In this document: positions 50,344 through 59,593 of the stretch, one piece after another
Numbering within the stretch: position 1 is the stretch's first letter
Layout of the letters: every line of letters begins with the position of its first letter
From: Treponema sp.
GTDB lineage: Bacteria > Spirochaetota > Spirochaetia > Treponematales > Breznakiellaceae
Length of the DNA stretch: 64,000 nucleotides
Assembly (NCBI GenBank): GCA_009782555.1
Contig: WRIV01000007.1
Location: 62,001-126,000 of the forward strand
Direction of reading: 5' to 3'
Notes under the pieces: model-generated
Databases searched by the model: none
The model's input: the letters and a program-made list of their open reading frames with translations, nothing else
Told to the model about the DNA's origin: nothing
Made by a program: the position numbers and the translations under genes

Positions 50344-51387
50344 CTAGGGCTGCAAGGTCAATTCCCCGGAACGAATTTTTTCAATCATGGCGGCCTGTTT
50401 TTTTCTGAGTTCCCCCGGTACCGTTTCAAAATATACCGGATCATCCTGCACAAAATCTACATAGTTGTCGTTGACTCCAAAGGTTTCGGCGATCCCAAAA
50501 GGAAGTGTTCCCGAAAGAAACCGGCTTACCTGGTTGTAGGCGGCCAGATCCTGGTACAGTACAGAGCTGCCGATCACCGTACCGGGCTTGATGTTGTATC
50601 CGTTGGTATCGAACCACACGACCTTTGCATCCCGCTGGCCTGCGGTATTGACCACTCCTTCGTTGGCTCCGCCGGCAATACAGAGCAGTACCCGTACTCC
50701 TCCGCGGATCATGTCCGATGCCAGCTCCGCCGCTTTGGCGGCATCGTACCAGTTACCCACGATGCGGAAATCCACTTCATAAGCGGGATGTACCGCCCGG
50801 GCGCCTTCCAGAAAGCCAGGGAGGATAATGTTGTTCATTACCGGATATTCCTGGGCCGCCACAAGGCCAATCTTTTTTACAGTGCCGTTCGCTTCGGTTT
50901 CCAAAGCGGCGATGTATCCTGCCATATATGCCTGTTCCCTTTGGTTATAACGCAGGGTATAGACCCGGGGATTCCCCCTTAGTTCCCCGTCAAGGATTAG
51001 AAAATACTGCTGGGGAAAATGCACCGACACCCTGGAAACAATATCCGGCAAAGAAGGATTGGACGAAACAATCAGATCATAGGAGCCCGACGCTGTCATG
51101 GCGGTCAGCTTATTTTCCCATTCAGCCTGGTTGTATCCTCCTTCGATGATCGTTACCGTGACCCGTTCCGATCCGGCATCGGTATTGTACCTTTCCGCTG
51201 CTGCCAGTACTCCCCTGGCAAGCATCTCGTATATCGGACTGCCGGAAGTTACGCCGGGAACAAAGACGCCGATTTTGTGATCAGTATCTTGAATTTTTCC
51301 AGATGCTTCATTTCTGCAGGAAAAAAAGAGGGCGGCAGCAAAAAACACCGCTCCAAGGATCAACATTCCAAACAGCGGACGTTTCAT
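50344..51387 (-). CDS. BMP-family nucleoside-binding lipoprotein (PnrA/TmpC type)
   Basis: A 347-residue periplasmic-binding lipoprotein. The lipobox is ALFFSC. Family motifs include KIGVFVPGVTSGSPIYEML at the mature N-terminus and KKIGLVAAQEYPVMNNIILPGFLEGAR in the centre. PnrA in Treponema pallidum binds purine nucleosides, and this is the same superfamily. The ATG at 51387 has GGAGG four bases upstream. It opens the operon binding protein-ATPase-permease-permease-rpiB. Confidence 0.9.
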   Translation of the reverse strand: MKRPLFGMLILGAVFFAAALFFSCRNEASGKIQDTDHKIGVFVPGVTSGSPIYEMLARGVLAAAERYNTDAGSERVTVTIIEGGYNQAEWENKLTAMTASGSYDLIVSSNPSLPDIVSRVSVHFPQQYFLILDGELRGNPRVYTLRYNQREQAYMAGYIAALETEANGTVKKIGLVAAQEYPVMNNIILPGFLEGARAVHPAYEVDFRIVGNWYDAAKAAELASDMIRGGVRVLLCIAGGANEGVVNTAGQRDAKVVWFDTNGYNIKPGTVIGSSVLYQDLAAYNQVSRFLSGTLPFGIAETFGVNDNYVDFVQDDPVYFETVPGELRKKQAAMIEKIRSGELTLQP

Positions 51388-51435
51388 AATACCTCCATAA
51401 ACCATGGATAAGCATGAAATATTATCCTGCGATTG

Positions 51436-53055
51436 TCAATCAGAGTTGAATTTAGTCAATGCGATTAATTCATCCAGGGCTTTTTCCGCTTCGGCGATTT
51501 CGTCGTACTTCATCGTATGGTCCTTGTAGATAATTGAATTTTCATGACCCTTTCCCAAAAGAATCGTCAGATCTCCCGGGCGGGCCATGGAAAACGCTTT
51601 CCGTATGGCCGCGGGTCTGTCCGGAATTAAAAAAAGTGTTTCCCCCCGGCGCATCCCCCGGCCTGCACTGCTGTTAGAAGCATTGCCGCAGCCGGCGGCT
51701 ATTTCTTCGAGGATCGCCGCCGGTTCTTCTCCCCGGGGGTCTTCATCGGCAAGGATCACCACATCGGAATAGCGGGCGGCAATAGCTCCCTGTTCACTCC
51801 GTTTTTTTGTGTCCCGTTCTCCGGCGGAACCGAAGAGGCTGATGATCCGGCCTCCGCTTTGGTCGAGCCGGGCCCTGAGGGGAGGAAAAATTGTCTGGAA
51901 AGACGAGGGGGTGTGGGCATAGTCCACCAATACCTCGAATGGCTGTCCCCGTATGACCGGTGTCATCCGGCCCCGAACCGGTACGAGCGAAGAAACCAAG
52001 GGAGCCAGTTCTTCTGCCGGTTTATCCAGCAGCCCTGAAACAACAAGCAGGGCGGCCAGAACATTACCCGCATTAAAAGCGCCGGGGAGCTGATCTTCCA
52101 CCATAAATGTTTTTTCCCTGGCGGATACTTCATACCGGTTACCTCCGGCGCTGTAGTCGATGGACTTTAATCGCAAATCTGCCGTACTGTCCGGCAAACC
52201 CGTACTGAACATAAGCGTTTTTTGATTTGTAACGGAAGCAAAATACACGGCACTTTTGTCGTCCGCGTTGATCACTCCAAAGGGGAGGGGATTTGCAGCA
52301 GCCTGGCCCGTTCTTTCCGCCGCCCGGCTATCCAGGGAGCGGAAGAGATTGGCCTTATCATCCCGGTACTGTTCCCAGGTGCCGTGAAATTCCAAGTGCT
52401 CATGGGTTACATTGGTCATCACCGCCGCATCAAAAATTACATCCCCCAGCCTATTGGTCCGCCGGGAAAGGCCGTGGGAACTGGCTTCGATGACCGCATA
52501 TTCCGCGCCATTTTTGAGCATCTCCGCCAGGTGGAGGTGGATGATCGTTGCTTCCGGCGTGGTCTGGTGTTCGGGATTCCACAGAGCTTCGCCGCCGGCA
52601 CTGTATTGAACGGTGGAAATAAAGCCCGCTTTTTTACCCGCCAGGCGCAGAAGCTGCCAAATCAGATAAACCGTGGTGCTTTTCCCTTCTGTGCCGGTAA
52701 CACCCGCGAGGATCAGTTTTTTTGCCGGAAAGCCGTGGTACGAGGCCGCCATGGGGGACATGGCAAAGCGGGCATCCTCGGTTCTGATAAAAACCGTATC
52801 TTCTGAAACCCCGGAAAAATCCGCCCTGTTCAATTTTTTCTGATGAACAATAACCTTAGCCCCCTTGGCAAGGGCATCTTCAATAAAAGCATGGCCGTCC
52901 GCATGAAGCCCCGGCAGGGCAAAGTACAGGCTTCCTTCTCGTATTTTTCTGGAATCGTATTCCAGGGCCGTAACAAAAGGATTGGCACCGCCGTTTTTTT
53001 CAATATACCCGGCCCTTCGGGCGGTTTCGGGGGTAAAAAAATCATTCAACCTCAT
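51436..53055 (-). CDS. murE: UDP-MurNAc-tripeptide synthetase MurE
   Basis: A Mur ligase of 539 residues that adds the third amino acid to the peptidoglycan stem. The ATP loop is GVTGTEGKSTTVYL, an unusual TE in place of the common TNGK spelling. The central domain has the family EASSHGLSRR and VMTNVTHEHLEFHGTWEQY. The substrate-selecting motif reads ADEDPRGEEP, not the DNPR typical of diaminopimelate-adding enzymes, which fits lysine- or ornithine-type peptidoglycan as in treponemes. The ATG is at 53055; the PadR gene is divergent. Confidence 0.92.
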   Translation of the reverse strand: MRLNDFFTPETARRAGYIEKNGGANPFVTALEYDSRKIREGSLYFALPGLHADGHAFIEDALAKGAKVIVHQKKLNRADFSGVSEDTVFIRTEDARFAMSPMAASYHGFPAKKLILAGVTGTEGKSTTVYLIWQLLRLAGKKAGFISTVQYSAGGEALWNPEHQTTPEATIIHLHLAEMLKNGAEYAVIEASSHGLSRRTNRLGDVIFDAAVMTNVTHEHLEFHGTWEQYRDDKANLFRSLDSRAAERTGQAAANPLPFGVINADDKSAVYFASVTNQKTLMFSTGLPDSTADLRLKSIDYSAGGNRYEVSAREKTFMVEDQLPGAFNAGNVLAALLVVSGLLDKPAEELAPLVSSLVPVRGRMTPVIRGQPFEVLVDYAHTPSSFQTIFPPLRARLDQSGGRIISLFGSAGERDTKKRSEQGAIAARYSDVVILADEDPRGEEPAAILEEIAAGCGNASNSSAGRGMRRGETLFLIPDRPAAIRKAFSMARPGDLTILLGKGHENSIIYKDHTMKYDEIAEAEKALDELIALTKFNSD

Positions 53056-53160
53056 GGGCAGTTTAGCCTATCATAAAAAACAAAAAAAAGAAAGAAATAT
53101 GATTGATAAACGTAGTAATTTGATATACGCTATAATATGACAGAGGAGGAAAAGAAAAAA

Positions 53161-53493
53161 ATGGAAGCGATATTGTCATCGGATCTGCTTCGAGGGCATA
53201 CGGATGCCATTGTTCTGAGGATCCTGATGCACGGCGATGCCTACGGCTTCGAAATTTACAACCGTATTCTTGAACAAACCAGAGGACAGTACGAACCCAA
53301 GGAAACCACCCTGTACTCAAGCTACAAACGACTTGAAGCGGAAGGAGCCATTGTTTCGTACTGGGGAGACGAGACCCAGGGGGCGCGGCGAAAATACTAC
53401 CGGATTACCAGTAAGGGCCGGGGAGCATTTGAACAGGATCTGCGTAACTGGAAGTTCACTCAGAGGATCATCAACAATTTATTGGGGGAATAA
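53161..53493 (+). CDS. PadR-family transcriptional regulator
   Basis: A winged-helix regulator of 110 residues from the ATG at 53161. Typical features are SDLLRGHTDAIVLRILMHGDAYGFEIYNRI, the wing region ETTLYSSYKRLEAEGAIVSYWG, and RRKYYRITSKGR. The ATG at 53137 opens the frame earlier, but TATAAT abuts it at 53131-53136 and would be the -10 element. AGGAGG at 53144-53149 serves the later ATG. It is followed at once by a HAAS-domain membrane protein, its usual partner. Confidence 0.88.
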   Translation: MEAILSSDLLRGHTDAIVLRILMHGDAYGFEIYNRILEQTRGQYEPKETTLYSSYKRLEAEGAIVSYWGDETQGARRKYYRITSKGRGAFEQDLRNWKFTQRIINNLLGE

Positions 53494-53494
53494 A

Positions 53495-54451
53495 ATGAAT
53501 GCAAAAGAACTGGTAGACTCGTTATTCGAAGGGTATGAGCAAACGGCAGCACTGGTGGATTTTAAGGAAGAACTTTTAAGCAACCTCAACGCCAAGATAG
53601 AAAACCTTGTAAAAAAAGGCATGGAAACAGAAGCGGCCTTTGCAAAAGCCGGTGCAGAACTGGGCGATGTGTCGGCATTGGCCGACGAATTGGCGCTAAA
53701 AAAACGAAAAGAAGTTTTTGGGGATGCCTACATGGATATCAGAAATTATATGTCCGCCAAGCGGGTAGCGGCCTATGTTATTTTCGGTATTCTGGCGTTT
53801 TTTGGAATCATTGCTGCGCTCATCGCCTTTTTTGCAGTAAAGGAAACAGGATTGGAGTCGCCCTTAGGCTTTACCGCCTTTTTTGCAGCAATGCTACCAT
53901 TCCTCACCGCCGCCGTTGCGGGTTTTACCTTTTTAGGAACTACCCAGGAAACTGTTTCAATGTACCCCGTGAGCAGCAAGCGCGGCGTATGGTATGCCGC
54001 AGCGGCTGGGTTAATCGCCTTCGGTCTTTTTACCATGCCAGTAATATACTTTGGCATTCAAATTGTGCATAAATTATTTGGTGAGTTTTTTGCCTGTAAT
54101 TTTACAGGGGTAATCTCTGTCATGGCGGTAACCATTCCTTTTTTACTTCCCGGCGGCGGCCTTTTGACTTTCCTCATATTAACCGAAAAAAACCGGCTAA
54201 AACCCTGGGCAAAGGATTTTGCCGAAAAGGCAGTACGGCGGGAAATGGAAAAATGGAACGACCCTGCCGCTGCACAACGTTTTGGGATGCTGAGCGGGGC
54301 TATTTGGGTTTTTGCCGCCGGCTTATTCATCCTGCTTGGTTTTTTGATTGGCTTTAAATTTTCGTGGCTGGTTTTTATCTTTGCCGCAGCCGTTCAGCTT
54401 TTTGTTCAGGGCCTGATGGATAAATCAACAACTGTTTCGGACGAGAAGTAA
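53495..54451 (+). CDS. HAAS (DUF1700-like) domain membrane protein
   Basis: A 318-residue protein starting at the ATG just after the padR stop. The N-terminal 80 residues are the HAAS helical domain (YEQTAALVDFKEELLSNLNAKIENLVKKG, GAELGDVSALADELALKK pattern). Seven or so membrane helices follow in two blocks (residues 90-215 and 270-310). PadR-HAAS pairs commonly form small regulatory operons in which the HAAS domain is thought to modulate PadR. It ends 37 bp before a convergent lipoprotein gene. Confidence 0.82.
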   Translation: MNAKELVDSLFEGYEQTAALVDFKEELLSNLNAKIENLVKKGMETEAAFAKAGAELGDVSALADELALKKRKEVFGDAYMDIRNYMSAKRVAAYVIFGILAFFGIIAALIAFFAVKETGLESPLGFTAFFAAMLPFLTAAVAGFTFLGTTQETVSMYPVSSKRGVWYAAAAGLIAFGLFTMPVIYFGIQIVHKLFGEFFACNFTGVISVMAVTIPFLLPGGGLLTFLILTEKNRLKPWAKDFAEKAVRREMEKWNDPAAAQRFGMLSGAIWVFAAGLFILLGFLIGFKFSWLVFIFAAAVQLFVQGLMDKSTTVSDEK

Positions 54452-54487
54452 AAACCGTCTGGAAGCCACTGACGGTTCCCGAATAAG

Positions 54488-55042
54488 TCAGTTTTCTACT
54501 TTTCGCCCCTTTACACGACGGATACGATCCTGTTCCATTTCTTTTTTACTTATTTTTATCATTAAATACACCCGCTCACCGGATCTTGTATCCAGCGTAT
54601 ACTCTCTGTCTCCATATTTCAGCAATCGTCTCCTGGGATCGGTGTAAACAATATAAAAATGACGATCAAGTCCTTGGCCATCTTGTTTAAAAGTTATTTT
54701 TTTATCGCTGTCGGCGGCTTTTTCTTCAAAACATATTTCTAAAAACAACACGCCGTCTTCATCGATCCTTGAATCCATTAAAACTCCCATTGTTTTTTTT
54801 CCGATAATTATACGATCCCTGTATGATGATTCTTTAATTCTTGCCTTTCCTTTTTTATCAATGTTTGGTTCTTTTATTCTTTCCGTAGCGGTCAATTCAA
54901 TTCCAGCCGATGTATAATATTGAAATCGATTGATGTCTTCAAAACCAATATCATTAATAACACTTTTTGTTAAAGGTTTGCTGGCACAGCCAATAAAAAG
55001 CACAAGAATAAAAGCCGCCAAAAAAAACTTTCTATTAGTCAT
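54488..55042 (-). CDS. Hypothetical lipoprotein
   Basis: A 184-residue protein with a signal peptide and lipobox (FILVLFIGCAS). The mature part is charged, with the segments YYTSAGIELTATERI, KQDGQGLDRHFYIVYTDPRRR and GDREYTLDTRSGERVYLMIKIS. I do not recognise a family. The ATG at 55042 has AGGAGG upstream, so the longer open frame is not used. It is divergent from queD, with 122 bp between them. Confidence 0.7.
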   Translation of the reverse strand: MTNRKFFLAAFILVLFIGCASKPLTKSVINDIGFEDINRFQYYTSAGIELTATERIKEPNIDKKGKARIKESSYRDRIIIGKKTMGVLMDSRIDEDGVLFLEICFEEKAADSDKKITFKQDGQGLDRHFYIVYTDPRRRLLKYGDREYTLDTRSGERVYLMIKISKKEMEQDRIRRVKGRKVEN

Positions 55043-55164
55043 CGATCCGCCTCCTGAGATATCCTGCGGCTCATTATTCCAAAAACCAGCGATTATGACA
55101 AGCATTCCATTCAAGCCTTTGTTGAACAGGTTCGGGAAAAAGGTTATCATGTATTCTGAAAATA

Positions 55165-55545
55165 ATGTACACTGTTAGAGTTGAATCGGAATTTGCCGCC
55201 GCCCATTTTTTAAGCCATTACCGGGGAAAGTGTGAGCAGCTTCACGGGCATAATTACCGAGTCCGCCTTTGGGCAAAGGGCAGTGTTCTTAACGAAGGGG
55301 GCATGCTTGTTGATTTTGCCTTGTTAAAAGACGCACTCCGCAAGATTTGTAAAACTCTGGATCATACCAATCTGAACGACAATGCTGTTTTTGCCGGTGA
55401 TCCCAGCGCGGAAAGGATCGCCCGCCATATCTTTGATGAAGTTTTCAGGCTCCTTACTCCCGAAATTGCCGGACTCCTTAGCGCCGTGGATGTTTTTGAA
55501 ACGCACGGAAGCATGGCACGGTACGAAAGAGACTGCGCCGTATAA
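55165..55545 (+). CDS. queD: 6-carboxytetrahydropterin synthase QueD / 6-pyruvoyl-tetrahydropterin synthase family
   Basis: A 126-residue enzyme of the T-fold family. Zinc is held by His14 (AAHFL), His27 and His29, and the catalytic Cys is at 23 in CEQLHGHN, giving the CxxxHGH pattern of QueD. The DHTNLND motif and the C-terminal FETHGSMARY Glu are also present. It makes 6-carboxytetrahydropterin for queuosine synthesis or a related pterin. No other que gene is adjacent. Confidence 0.9.
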   Translation: MYTVRVESEFAAAHFLSHYRGKCEQLHGHNYRVRLWAKGSVLNEGGMLVDFALLKDALRKICKTLDHTNLNDNAVFAGDPSAERIARHIFDEVFRLLTPEIAGLLSAVDVFETHGSMARYERDCAV

Positions 55546-55547
55546 GA

Positions 55548-56150
55548 TCATTCATCACCAAAAACTACGGCGGTAAAGGTAAGGAGTTCCGCACCGGGCG
55601 CTTCGTATGATTTGGGAGGGACCCCCGCCTTGACGCAGATATAATCCAGGTATTCGTCCAGGTCCCAGCCCTGTTCTACCGGCACTTGGGGAAGAAGCAC
55701 CCCGGAACGGCCGTGATAGATCAAATACAATCCGTGAACTCCAACCTTGACCAACCGGGGATCGGGGCATTTTTCCATGGGAGAAAGAACTGAAATTTCA
55801 ATTTCACAATGAGATAATTCTTCTTTTGCCAGGGGCGGAAACCGCGGATCGCCGAATGCCGCCTCTATGGCCATGGTTTGCACGGTTTTTTCCAGTGCCT
55901 CCGCAGCTGCCATCCGGCCTATACAGCCCCGGAGCCGCCGTCCGCCGTCTGCATTTTTTTCCACCCCGCTGTGCAGGGTAACAAAAACCCCGCAGGACAT
56001 ACAAAGAGAGGAACGGCCCGCTGCCATGGCGGCGGCCAGTTCCTTTCCGCGGCGGTATTGGGGAAGCCGTTTTTCAAGACGTGCCGCAATGGTTTCCCGG
56101 GCATCCGCCAGCAAGGCCGCTTTTTCTTCTTCGGTAATGGTAAAACTCAT
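55548..56150 (-). CDS. AMMECR1-domain protein (AmmeMemoRadiSam system protein A type)
   Basis: A 200-residue single AMMECR1 domain. The family LRGCIGRM motif is clear, as are the flanking VFVTLH, DPRFPPLAKEELSHCEIEISVLSPME and GVLLPQVPVEQGWDLDEYLDYIC. The biochemical function of the domain is not established. In other genomes it pairs with Memo and a radical-SAM protein, neither of which is nearby. It is convergent with queD and divergent from gatC. Confidence 0.9.
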   Translation of the reverse strand: MSFTITEEEKAALLADARETIAARLEKRLPQYRRGKELAAAMAAGRSSLCMSCGVFVTLHSGVEKNADGGRRLRGCIGRMAAAEALEKTVQTMAIEAAFGDPRFPPLAKEELSHCEIEISVLSPMEKCPDPRLVKVGVHGLYLIYHGRSGVLLPQVPVEQGWDLDEYLDYICVKAGVPPKSYEAPGAELLTFTAVVFGDE

Positions 56151-56265
56151 GCCTCATCCTGATAGAATCGATGCAGAAACTGTATATCAAAAAACGTTTG
56201 AGTACAAGGCCGCATAATTCCCAAGGATTGAATAAAATACGCCTTTATGCAAAAATACTGCATAC

Positions 56266-56577
56266 ATGGATATTCAGGAATTGGAAACAACAGCTCAACT
56301 TGCTCACCTTAATTTGAGCCCAGACGAACTTGCCGCCGCCCTCCCTGCGTTTGAGCAGATGATCGGTTTTTTTGCCGCCATGAGAGACTACGATTCCCAA
56401 ACCCAGGGAAGTGATAATAAATCATCACCGCCGGAAAGCGCTCTCCTAGCTGGGGCCGAACACTTCCGTACCGAATCGGACGCTGCTTCAAATGCAGATT
56501 GCAGCCTTAACGAAAGAATACTTAACAATGCCGGAGAACGGGACGGCCGGTTTATCGTCATTCCCAATGTGTTGTAA
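56266..56577 (+). CDS. gatC: Aspartyl/glutamyl-tRNA amidotransferase subunit C
   Basis: A 103-residue GatC. The family start is visible (ELETTAQLAHLNLSPDELAAALPAFEQMIGFFAAM). It wraps GatA and GatB together in the transamidase. The ATG has no obvious ribosome site. It opens the gatC-gatA-gatB-aspS-MATE run. Confidence 0.9.
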   Translation: MDIQELETTAQLAHLNLSPDELAAALPAFEQMIGFFAAMRDYDSQTQGSDNKSSPPESALLAGAEHFRTESDAASNADCSLNERILNNAGERDGRFIVIPNVL

Positions 56578-56600
56578 CGAAAGTGAGCAAGGAAAAAACA

Positions 56601-58073
56601 ATGTCCTATAAACCGTCCGGCGAATTGATAACGTACTGCAAAGAATGGGAAGCAAAAATCGGCGCCTTTATTGAACTAGCGGAATCTGCGGAACCGGAAA
56701 ACCCGCCGGTTGATATCCCGCCGGAATTTCCCGCCGAAGCAAGGGCTCTGATAACGGATCTTCCCTTTGCGGTAAAGGATAACATCGCCGTCAAAAATTT
56801 TTCTCTAAGCTGCGGATCAAAACTCCTGGCCTCATTGCGTTCTCCCTACAGCGCTACAGCGGTGGTTAAACTTCAGGCCCTGGGAGCAAGGGTAATCGGT
56901 AAAACCAACCTGGATGAATTCGGCATGGGTTCTTCCACCGATAACTCGGGGATACAGAAAACCAATAACCCCTGGGATTACAGCCGGGTCCCGGGCGGTT
57001 CTTCAGGCGGTTCCGCCGCCGCAGTGGCCGCCGGCATGGTACCCTTTGCCCTGGGGAGCGACACCGGCGGTTCGGTGCGTCAACCTGCGGCATTCTGCGG
57101 AGTAGTGGGGCTTAAACCAACCTACGGAACGGTTTCCCGGTTCGGCCTGGTGGCCTATGCATCAAGTCTGGAAGGGATCGGGATCATTGCGGACAGCGCA
57201 GCCAGGACCAGGGCGGTCTTTGCCGTTATCCGGGGAAAGGATCCCATGGACGATACTTCCAGGAATTTTCCGGTCTGCGCTCCGCCTCTGTATCCATCGT
57301 TAAATGAAACGGGAAAATCAACAGCAAAAAACACAACCGGTATAATCGGAGTACTCTCTGCAGAGGCGGAGGCTCTGGAACCGGAAGTCCGGCGGAGTTT
57401 TGAATTGACCAAGGAACGTTTTACCGCCCTAGGTTATAAGCTGACCGATGTGGAAATACCCGCTCTAAAGTACGGAGTTCCCGCCTACTATACCATAGCT
57501 ACCGCCGAGGCAAGTGCAAATCTGGCCCGATTTGACGGAATCCGCTACGGCAAACGGCCCGATTGGTCGGAAAATCCCGATAACCTCATCGACAAGGCCC
57601 GGGACGCCGGTTTTGGTGATGAGGTAAAACTACGGATCCTTTTGGGAACTTTTGTGCTGCGTTCCGGTTTTCAGGATCGTTACTACCTCCGGGCGCAGAA
57701 GATCCGGGCAGGGATTCGCTCCGGTTTCGAAGCCCTCCTTGGAGGCTCTTATGGTGATACGGCGCAGAATGCCCCGCAAATGGACGCCATTCTCCTTCCG
57801 GTTTTTCCAACCAGAGCCTTTGGCCGCGGACCTAATTCACTTTCGCCTTTTTCACAAAAAGCGGCGGACCTTTTTACCTGCTGCGCCAACCTGGCGGGCC
57901 TTCCTGCGGTGTCGTTTCCAGCGTCGGTAGAAGATAATCTTCCTGTAGGTATGCAATTGCTGGGCCGGGCTTTTTCCGAACCCATTCTTTTGGATATGGC
58001 AGAAGCCTATGAAAAAATTCATCCTTTTCCTCATCCTCCAGGATTCAAGGCGTTCTGGTGCCCTGCTTTGTAA
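56601..58073 (+). CDS. gatA: Aspartyl/glutamyl-tRNA amidotransferase subunit A
   Basis: The amidase subunit, which releases ammonia from glutamine. The Ser-cisSer-Lys triad is present: Lys in PFAVKDNIAVKN, Ser in GGSSGGSAAAVAAG and Ser in GSDTGGSVRQPAAF. It has about 490 residues from the ATG at 56601, which has AAGGA seven bases upstream; a GTG at 56583 is the alternative start. It is 11 bp before the gatB start. Confidence 0.95.
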   Translation: MSYKPSGELITYCKEWEAKIGAFIELAESAEPENPPVDIPPEFPAEARALITDLPFAVKDNIAVKNFSLSCGSKLLASLRSPYSATAVVKLQALGARVIGKTNLDEFGMGSSTDNSGIQKTNNPWDYSRVPGGSSGGSAAAVAAGMVPFALGSDTGGSVRQPAAFCGVVGLKPTYGTVSRFGLVAYASSLEGIGIIADSAARTRAVFAVIRGKDPMDDTSRNFPVCAPPLYPSLNETGKSTAKNTTGIIGVLSAEAEALEPEVRRSFELTKERFTALGYKLTDVEIPALKYGVPAYYTIATAEASANLARFDGIRYGKRPDWSENPDNLIDKARDAGFGDEVKLRILLGTFVLRSGFQDRYYLRAQKIRAGIRSGFEALLGGSYGDTAQNAPQMDAILLPVFPTRAFGRGPNSLSPFSQKAADLFTCCANLAGLPAVSFPASVEDNLPVGMQLLGRAFSEPILLDMAEAYEKIHPFPHPPGFKAFWCPAL

Positions 58074-58084
58074 AGGAGAACCGG

Positions 58085-59593
58085 ATGTACCAGAGTTTTA
58101 TCGGACTTGAAGTTCATATCCACCTTTTAACTAGAACCAAAGTTTTTTGCCGTTGCCGTTCTGCCTTTGGAGATGAACCAAACACCAATGTCTGTCCCGT
58201 TTGTCTGGGATATCCGGGGGTGCTTCCTACCCTTAACATCGAAGCCATGCGAATGGGTTGTATGGTGGCCCGGTCACTGAATTGTACCATTCCTCCGCAG
58301 ACCTGGTTTGAGCGAAAACAGTACTTTTATCCCGACATGACCAAGAATTATCAGATTTCCCAGTTTGCCTCTCCACTGGGGCAACAGGGCTGCCTGGTAT
58401 TGGAAGGGCGCGGCACCGATGGAAAACAGATCACAAAAAAGGTGCGGATCAAGGAATGTCATCTGGAAGAAGATGCGGGAAAGATGATCCACACCGGCAC
58501 CGTATCCCTCCTGGATTATAACCGGGCGGGGGTTTCGCTTTTAGAAATCGTAACTGAACCGGATATGGAATCCGGCGAGGAAGCGGAATTGTTTATTCAA
58601 ACCCTGCGCCGCATGGTCCGCTACCTGGGAGTTTGCGACGGCAATATGGAAGAAGGATCTCTCCGGGCGGACGCCAATGTGTCGATCAACCTTCCCGGAA
58701 AAGGACTGGGAAAAAAAGTCGAAATAAAAAACCTTAACTCTTCCCGGTTTGTACGGCTGGGTCTTAATTATGAAATCCGCCGCCAGGAGGAAATGCTCGA
58801 TGCGGGAAAGACGGTGGTTCAGGAAACCCGGTTGTGGAACGAAAACCGGGACGAAACTTTCCCCATGCGGCAAAAGGAAAACGCCCAGGATTACCGTTAC
58901 TTTCCAGAGCCGGATTTGCCCGTTTTTTGTCCCGATGAACCTTTTCTTAAATCCGTAGAAAATGCCCTGGTGGAACTGCCCCGGGATCGGACGGTGAGGA
59001 TGATAAAAGAATACGGCCTTTCCGCAGAGCAGGCAGAACTTATCTGCGACGAAAAAACAGGGGCCGATTATTTTGAAGCCGCCGCAGCGGAAATTAAAAA
59101 ACAGATGGAGGCAAAGGGAGAAATTTCCGGCCAGGCGGTTAGAATCGCCAACTGGTTTCTGTCAGATATCAAGCACATCCTTAACCAGAAGGGAATGGCC
59201 CTTAAAGACATCGGTTCCTTTGCGCTTAATCCCCGCCGCCTGGCAGCCCTGGCGGTAATGCTCGGCGCCGGACGGATCACAGGAAAACTTGCCAAACAGT
59301 GTATGGAGATCATTGCTGCCGAGGATCGGGACCCGGAAGAAATAGTCCGGGCCAACAATTGGGAACAGCTTGCCGATCCGGCAAAAATTGCCGAAGTGGT
59401 CAGAACGGTTTTTGCAGCGGAGAAAAAAACAGCGGCGGAACTGCGGGCCATTATCGCTGCTGCCAGCGGCGTCCCGGGCAGTGAAAAACGAAAGAAAACA
59501 TTAACGGCGTATCTGGTGGGCAAGGTACTTGCCGCCACCGGGGGCAGGGCGGATCCGAAGATCGCCGGCATTCAGGTAGAGGAGATGCTGTAA
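58085..59593 (+). CDS. gatB: Aspartyl/glutamyl-tRNA amidotransferase subunit B
   Basis: The kinase/transamidase subunit, 502 residues. Its ATG at 58085 has AAAGGAG seven bases upstream. Family motifs are the start IGLEVHIHLLTRTKVFCRC, CPVCLGYPGVLP, and the Mg and tRNA region FYPDMTKNYQISQF, with the YqeY-like tail domain at the C-terminus. GatCAB converts misacylated Asp-tRNA(Asn) or Glu-tRNA(Gln) to the correct amide. It is joined end to start with aspS. Confidence 0.96.
   Translation: MYQSFIGLEVHIHLLTRTKVFCRCRSAFGDEPNTNVCPVCLGYPGVLPTLNIEAMRMGCMVARSLNCTIPPQTWFERKQYFYPDMTKNYQISQFASPLGQQGCLVLEGRGTDGKQITKKVRIKECHLEEDAGKMIHTGTVSLLDYNRAGVSLLEIVTEPDMESGEEAELFIQTLRRMVRYLGVCDGNMEEGSLRADANVSINLPGKGLGKKVEIKNLNSSRFVRLGLNYEIRRQEEMLDAGKTVVQETRLWNENRDETFPMRQKENAQDYRYFPEPDLPVFCPDEPFLKSVENALVELPRDRTVRMIKEYGLSAEQAELICDEKTGADYFEAAAAEIKKQMEAKGEISGQAVRIANWFLSDIKHILNQKGMALKDIGSFALNPRRLAALAVMLGAGRITGKLAKQCMEIIAAEDRDPEEIVRANNWEQLADPAKIAEVVRTVFAAEKKTAAELRAIIAAASGVPGSEKRKKTLTAYLVGKVLAATGGRADPKIAGIQVEEML

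Noticed and set aside
53137-53160. Earlier ATG for the PadR gene
   Set aside because: A TATAAT box directly abuts it, so it would lie at or before the transcription start; the ribosome site serves the ATG at 53161.
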